A DNA stretch of 64,000 nt from contig JAPPEU010000061.1 of the NCBI GenBank assembly GCA_028875245.1, forward strand, positions 62,001 to 126,000. Reading direction: 5' to 3'. Origin of the DNA: Chloroflexota bacterium (GTDB lineage Bacteria > Chloroflexota > Anaerolineae > Aggregatilineales > Phototrophicaceae). Positions within the stretch are counted from its first letter, which is position 1, and the number at the start of each line of letters is the position of its first letter. Under the pieces are notes generated by a model. That model ran no database searches, was not told the origin of the DNA, and worked only from the letters and a program-made list of their open reading frames with translations. This document shows positions 61,440-64,000 of this stretch, one piece after another. Made by a program: the position numbers and the translations under genes.

Positions 61440-62465
61440 ATGAAACTCATTCTTATTGGATTCGGCGTCGTGGGTCAGGGATTCGCTGAGATCCTGCGCG
61501 ACAAAGCGGTCGAGCTCAAGCGCAAGCACGGGTTCGCGGCGGCCATTATCGGCGTAGTAACCGCCAGCAAGGGCGCGCTTTATCGCTCCGATGGATTGGA
61601 CATTCCCGCCCTGCTGGAAGCGGCGCATGGCGGTTGCTTCTCCCACTATCCCGATCAGCCGGGGCTGCGGCGCGGCTGGAGCGCAGACGAAATGATCGCG
61701 GCCGGCGAGGCGGACGCGCTGGTCGAAGTGAGCCCGACAAACCTGGAAACAGCGCAGCCGGCCCTCGACATCTGCAAGCTGGCGCTCGACGCCGGCATGC
61801 ACCTGGTGCTCGCCAACAAGGGACCGGTCGCCCTGGATCATGCCAATCTTCGTGCGCAGGCCCGCGCCAAGGGTGTGCAGATGCGCTACGAAGCGACCGT
61901 CATGGCCGGCACGCCGACGATGCATCTGGCGGAAGATGCCCTGGCCGGCTGCGAGATTCTCTCCGCCCGCGGCATCCTCAACGGCACGACCAATTACATC
62001 CTGACCCAAATGGAAAGCGGCATGTCTTACGAGGGGGCGCTTAAGCAGGCGCAAGAGCTGGGTTACGCCGAGACGGATCCGACGGGCGATGTCGAAGGCT
62101 GGGACGCAGCCGGGAAAGTCTTGATCCTGGCCAATGCCCTCTTCGGCGCATCGTTGACCATGGCCGACCTGGACGTCAGCGGCATAACCCATATCAGCGC
62201 GGCAGACATTGCGGAGGCGCGCGCGGCGGGCTGCCGCTACAAGCTGATTGCCAGCGCCACAGCAGAAGGCGGCATGGTGAAGGCGGCCCGCCTGCCACTC
62301 GCCGACCCTCTGGCCAGCGTCGGCGGATCGACCAACGCCATCACCATGAAGACCGACCTCCTTGGCGATATCACGCTGATAGGCGCTGGCGCCGGCAAAC
62401 TGGAAACAGGCGGCGCCATCCTCGCCGATCTCCTTGCCATCCAGCGCGCGGCGGGCCCGTCATGA
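61440..62465 (+). CDS. hom: Homoserine dehydrogenase
   Basis: 341 residues. KLILIGFGVVGQGFAEIL binds NAD(P). ADALVEVSPTN and LANKGPVALDHA mark the active domain, as do EATVMAGTPTMHLAEDALAGCEILSARGILNGTTNYILTQME, GYAETDPTGDVEGWDAAGKVLILAN with the catalytic Asp, Glu and Lys of the substrate site. It makes homoserine from aspartate semialdehyde. The C-terminal ACT domain of many homologues is absent, so feedback by threonine is less likely. ATG 61440 has GGGGA upstream; ATG 61422 is possible. Confidence 0.9.
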   Translation: MKLILIGFGVVGQGFAEILRDKAVELKRKHGFAAAIIGVVTASKGALYRSDGLDIPALLEAAHGGCFSHYPDQPGLRRGWSADEMIAAGEADALVEVSPTNLETAQPALDICKLALDAGMHLVLANKGPVALDHANLRAQARAKGVQMRYEATVMAGTPTMHLAEDALAGCEILSARGILNGTTNYILTQMESGMSYEGALKQAQELGYAETDPTGDVEGWDAAGKVLILANALFGASLTMADLDVSGITHISAADIAEARAAGCRYKLIASATAEGGMVKAARLPLADPLASVGGSTNAITMKTDLLGDITLIGAGAGKLETGGAILADLLAIQRAAGPS

Positions 62466-62527
62466 TCGTGAAGCGCAACCAACAGGTAAACATTGCGTAA
62501 AGACTTGTAAATACGCGATATCGAGCT

Positions 62528-62557
62528 TTGATAATTCATTCCCGCCTATGCTATACT
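62528..62557 (+). promoter_or_regulatory. Predicted promoter of pspA
   Basis: TTGATA (62528-62533) and TATACT (62552-62557) are 18 bases apart. The transcript would start near 62564, leaving a leader of about 45 bases. Confidence 0.55.
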
Positions 62558-62610
62558 TGCTGCAATCTGTGGCGGCCGAAGTCCAAGCTCAGTAAAGGAA
62601 AAACCCGAAC

Positions 62611-63291
62611 ATGCCATCCATTTTACAGAAGGTCCAAACGCTCTTTAGTGCCAACCTGCACGGCATGATTGACCGTGCGCTGGAGACGAATTCGCTGAAG
62701 GTCATGGACGAATATATTCGGCAGGTCGAGCGCAACCTGGAAGCGCTTGAAGACTCGGCGGCCACCGTCGGCGGTTCCGTGCGCACGCTCAAACGCAAGT
62801 ATGAAGAATTCTCCAACCAGTCGGACAAGCTCGATCGCGATATCGACACCTTGATCCTGCGGGGCAAGGATGACCTGGCGGCGGCGGCCCAGGCTGAACT
62901 GAACACCAAACAAGAACTGGCGCAGGAGTATTACGAGCAGTGGCAATCCCAGGAAGAGCAATACCAGGGCATGCTGAATATGCGCCTCAAGCTCGAAGGG
63001 CGCTTGACCACCATCAAGCAGGAACGGGAAAAGATGCGCTCGCTGCTTGAATTGGCCGAAACTAAGAAGGTGATGACCAAGACCCTCAAGAGCATGGACA
63101 AGCTCGATACCTCGGGCGACCAGGAAATCGACAGCCTGCTCGATTCCATCTACTCGCAGATCGATCAAGAAGACGCGCGCGCCGAGCTGGCCAGCGCAAA
63201 GCTCTCCGATCAAATCGAGGACACGGTGGGCATCGGCCAGGTCGAGCTGCAATTGGAAGAGCGCCGCCAACGTCTATTGGGGCAGGATTGA
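62611..63291 (+). CDS. pspA: PspA/IM30 (ESCRT-III-like) membrane-stress protein
   Basis: 226 residues, nearly all helical and heptad-rich, the PspA/Vipp1 layout. QKVQTLFSANLHGMIDRALETNSLKVMDEYIRQVERNLEALED opens it, and long coiled coils (KLDRDIDTLILRGKDDLAAAAQAELNTKQEL) follow. It coats and protects the inner membrane. The gene that follows encodes a two-helix membrane protein, possibly the docking partner, though this is inference. Confidence 0.85.
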   Translation: MPSILQKVQTLFSANLHGMIDRALETNSLKVMDEYIRQVERNLEALEDSAATVGGSVRTLKRKYEEFSNQSDKLDRDIDTLILRGKDDLAAAAQAELNTKQELAQEYYEQWQSQEEQYQGMLNMRLKLEGRLTTIKQEREKMRSLLELAETKKVMTKTLKSMDKLDTSGDQEIDSLLDSIYSQIDQEDARAELASAKLSDQIEDTVGIGQVELQLEERRQRLLGQD

Positions 63292-63424
63292 AGCGCCGCT
63301 GAACTCCGAGAAACTGGCGACATCGCCGCGAAATCCGGACGCTGGGACTGACCGGCTCAGAAGCGCGCTTTCATATTTGGATTCCGTCGAATCCAGTTTA
63401 TTGGGGAGAGGGAACGTCAAGCGC

Positions 63425-64000
63425 ATGGCAGTTAATAGCGAGGCTCGGCAGAAGGTCTTCGGCACACTACTGGCGAACGCCTTGCTCCGTTGGGAAACGC
63501 TGGTCACCCTGATGGTGACGGCGATCCTGTTTTTGTTCGTGCGCGATGTCAGCTTGCCGTTTCTGGAATGGCAGCCCTGGTTCTGGCTGGTGCTGGGCGG
63601 CTTGGCCGAGACGGTGCTGGTCGCGTCTACCTTGACCGATCCCGAAGCGACAGAGCAAGCGCTGGCGGAAGACTTCGAGCGTGAATACGACTTGCGCAAC
63701 ATCCGCAACCGCGTCTCGCGCGAGCGCCTGCGCGATGCCTTCGAATATCGCCGCAACATGCTCAAGCTGGCGGATGCCGCCCGCGGCGCCATGCGAACGC
63801 GCAAACGAACCCTGGTCAGCGACATCAACGACTGGATCGCCCACATGTACAACCTGGCGAACCGCATCGATTTCTTCGAAAGCAATGAGCGCGCCGCCCG
63901 CGATTTGCAGGATGTGCCGCGCAAAATCGCCGAGGTCAAGCGCTTAATCAAGAACGACAAAAACGAGCTGACGCGGCGGGACCGCATGCGCCAGCTAGAA
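63425..64000 (+). CDS. Membrane protein with coiled coil, 3' end outside window
   Basis: 192 codons read to the window edge. Two membrane helices lie near residues 27-39 (LVTLMVTAILFLFV) and 52-65 (WFWLVLGGLAETVLVAS). A charged helical region follows (ATEQALAEDFEREYDLRNIRNRVSRERL, later AARDLQDVPRKIAEVKRLIKND). The gene sits 130 bases after pspA on the same strand. Not recognised. Confidence 0.75.
   Translation, partial: MAVNSEARQKVFGTLLANALLRWETLVTLMVTAILFLFVRDVSLPFLEWQPWFWLVLGGLAETVLVASTLTDPEATEQALAEDFEREYDLRNIRNRVSRERLRDAFEYRRNMLKLADAARGAMRTRKRTLVSDINDWIAHMYNLANRIDFFESNERAARDLQDVPRKIAEVKRLIKNDKNELTRRDRMRQLE

Overview
The window is a GC-rich (roughly 60-65% by eye) bacterial chromosome segment, densely coded on both strands. 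The gene mix suggests a Chloroflexota bacterium, probably Anaerolineae-like: a short EF-Ts, a 6-pyruvoyl-tetrahydropterin-synthase-related multi-membrane protein, an FtsK with a very long proline-rich linker, AddAB, PspA, and many short palindromic repeats. This assignment is inference; no rRNA is present to test it. Both ends cut genes: an M24 peptidase on the left and a membrane protein on the right.

Layout. 1-6.2 kb: M24 peptidase (minus), PhzF-like isomerase, a zinc-ribbon protein overlapping a Helicase_C_3-like protein, RsmI and a degenerate esterase (minus). 6.2-11.7 kb: a repeat-rich gap, a GNAT acetyltransferase, HisC, then rpsB-tsf-merB-like-pyrH. The MerB-like gene has an in-frame TGA exactly at the second catalytic cysteine, with a hairpin directly behind it, and the frame stays open and family-like for 75 more codons. 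It is a candidate selenoprotein and the most interesting item here. 12-16 kb: glycosyltransferase, TPR protein, small membrane protein, VOC protein, a frameshifted small gene, Dtd. 16-24 kb: ammonium transporter and ribulokinase (minus), cytochrome P450, an M42 peptidase fused to an Mrr_N-like winged helix, and a quinone-reductase-like MDR protein. 24-30 kb: FtsK, aldo/keto reductase and Gfo/Idh/MocA oxidoreductase.

30-34 kb: a strong promoter, cobalamin riboswitch and terminator control a B12 import operon (binding protein, permease, ATPase). It ends in a cobO gene gutted by an internal deletion. 34-39.4 kb (minus): a sugar ABC transporter (Tat-type binding protein, two permeases) with a putative glycoside hydrolase, behind a promoter whose spacer holds a LacI-type operator. 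39.5-42.3 kb: tRNA-Val, a DnaJ-domain protein, two tandem DinB-like proteins, and tRNA-CAU, tRNA-Gly and tRNA-Pro. 42.5-52 kb: NYN-domain protein, a histidine-kinase-like protein lacking the usual histidine, a NERD protein, and AddB-AddA for double-strand-break processing. 52-64 kb: an orphan permease-like protein, a Nudix-like protein, two Prx/BCP peroxiredoxins, an SH3 lipoprotein, the PTPS-related membrane protein, an Atg22-type MFS carrier with an inserted domain, homoserine dehydrogenase, PspA, and a partial membrane protein.

Intergenic gaps carry a family of paired inverted palindromes (core TAGGGGCGA...TCGCCC), a second family of ACACAGAGG-type inverted repeats, and scattered GGGGCCGGGG-type tracts. 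No CRISPR array, insertion sequence, prophage or rRNA operon was seen.
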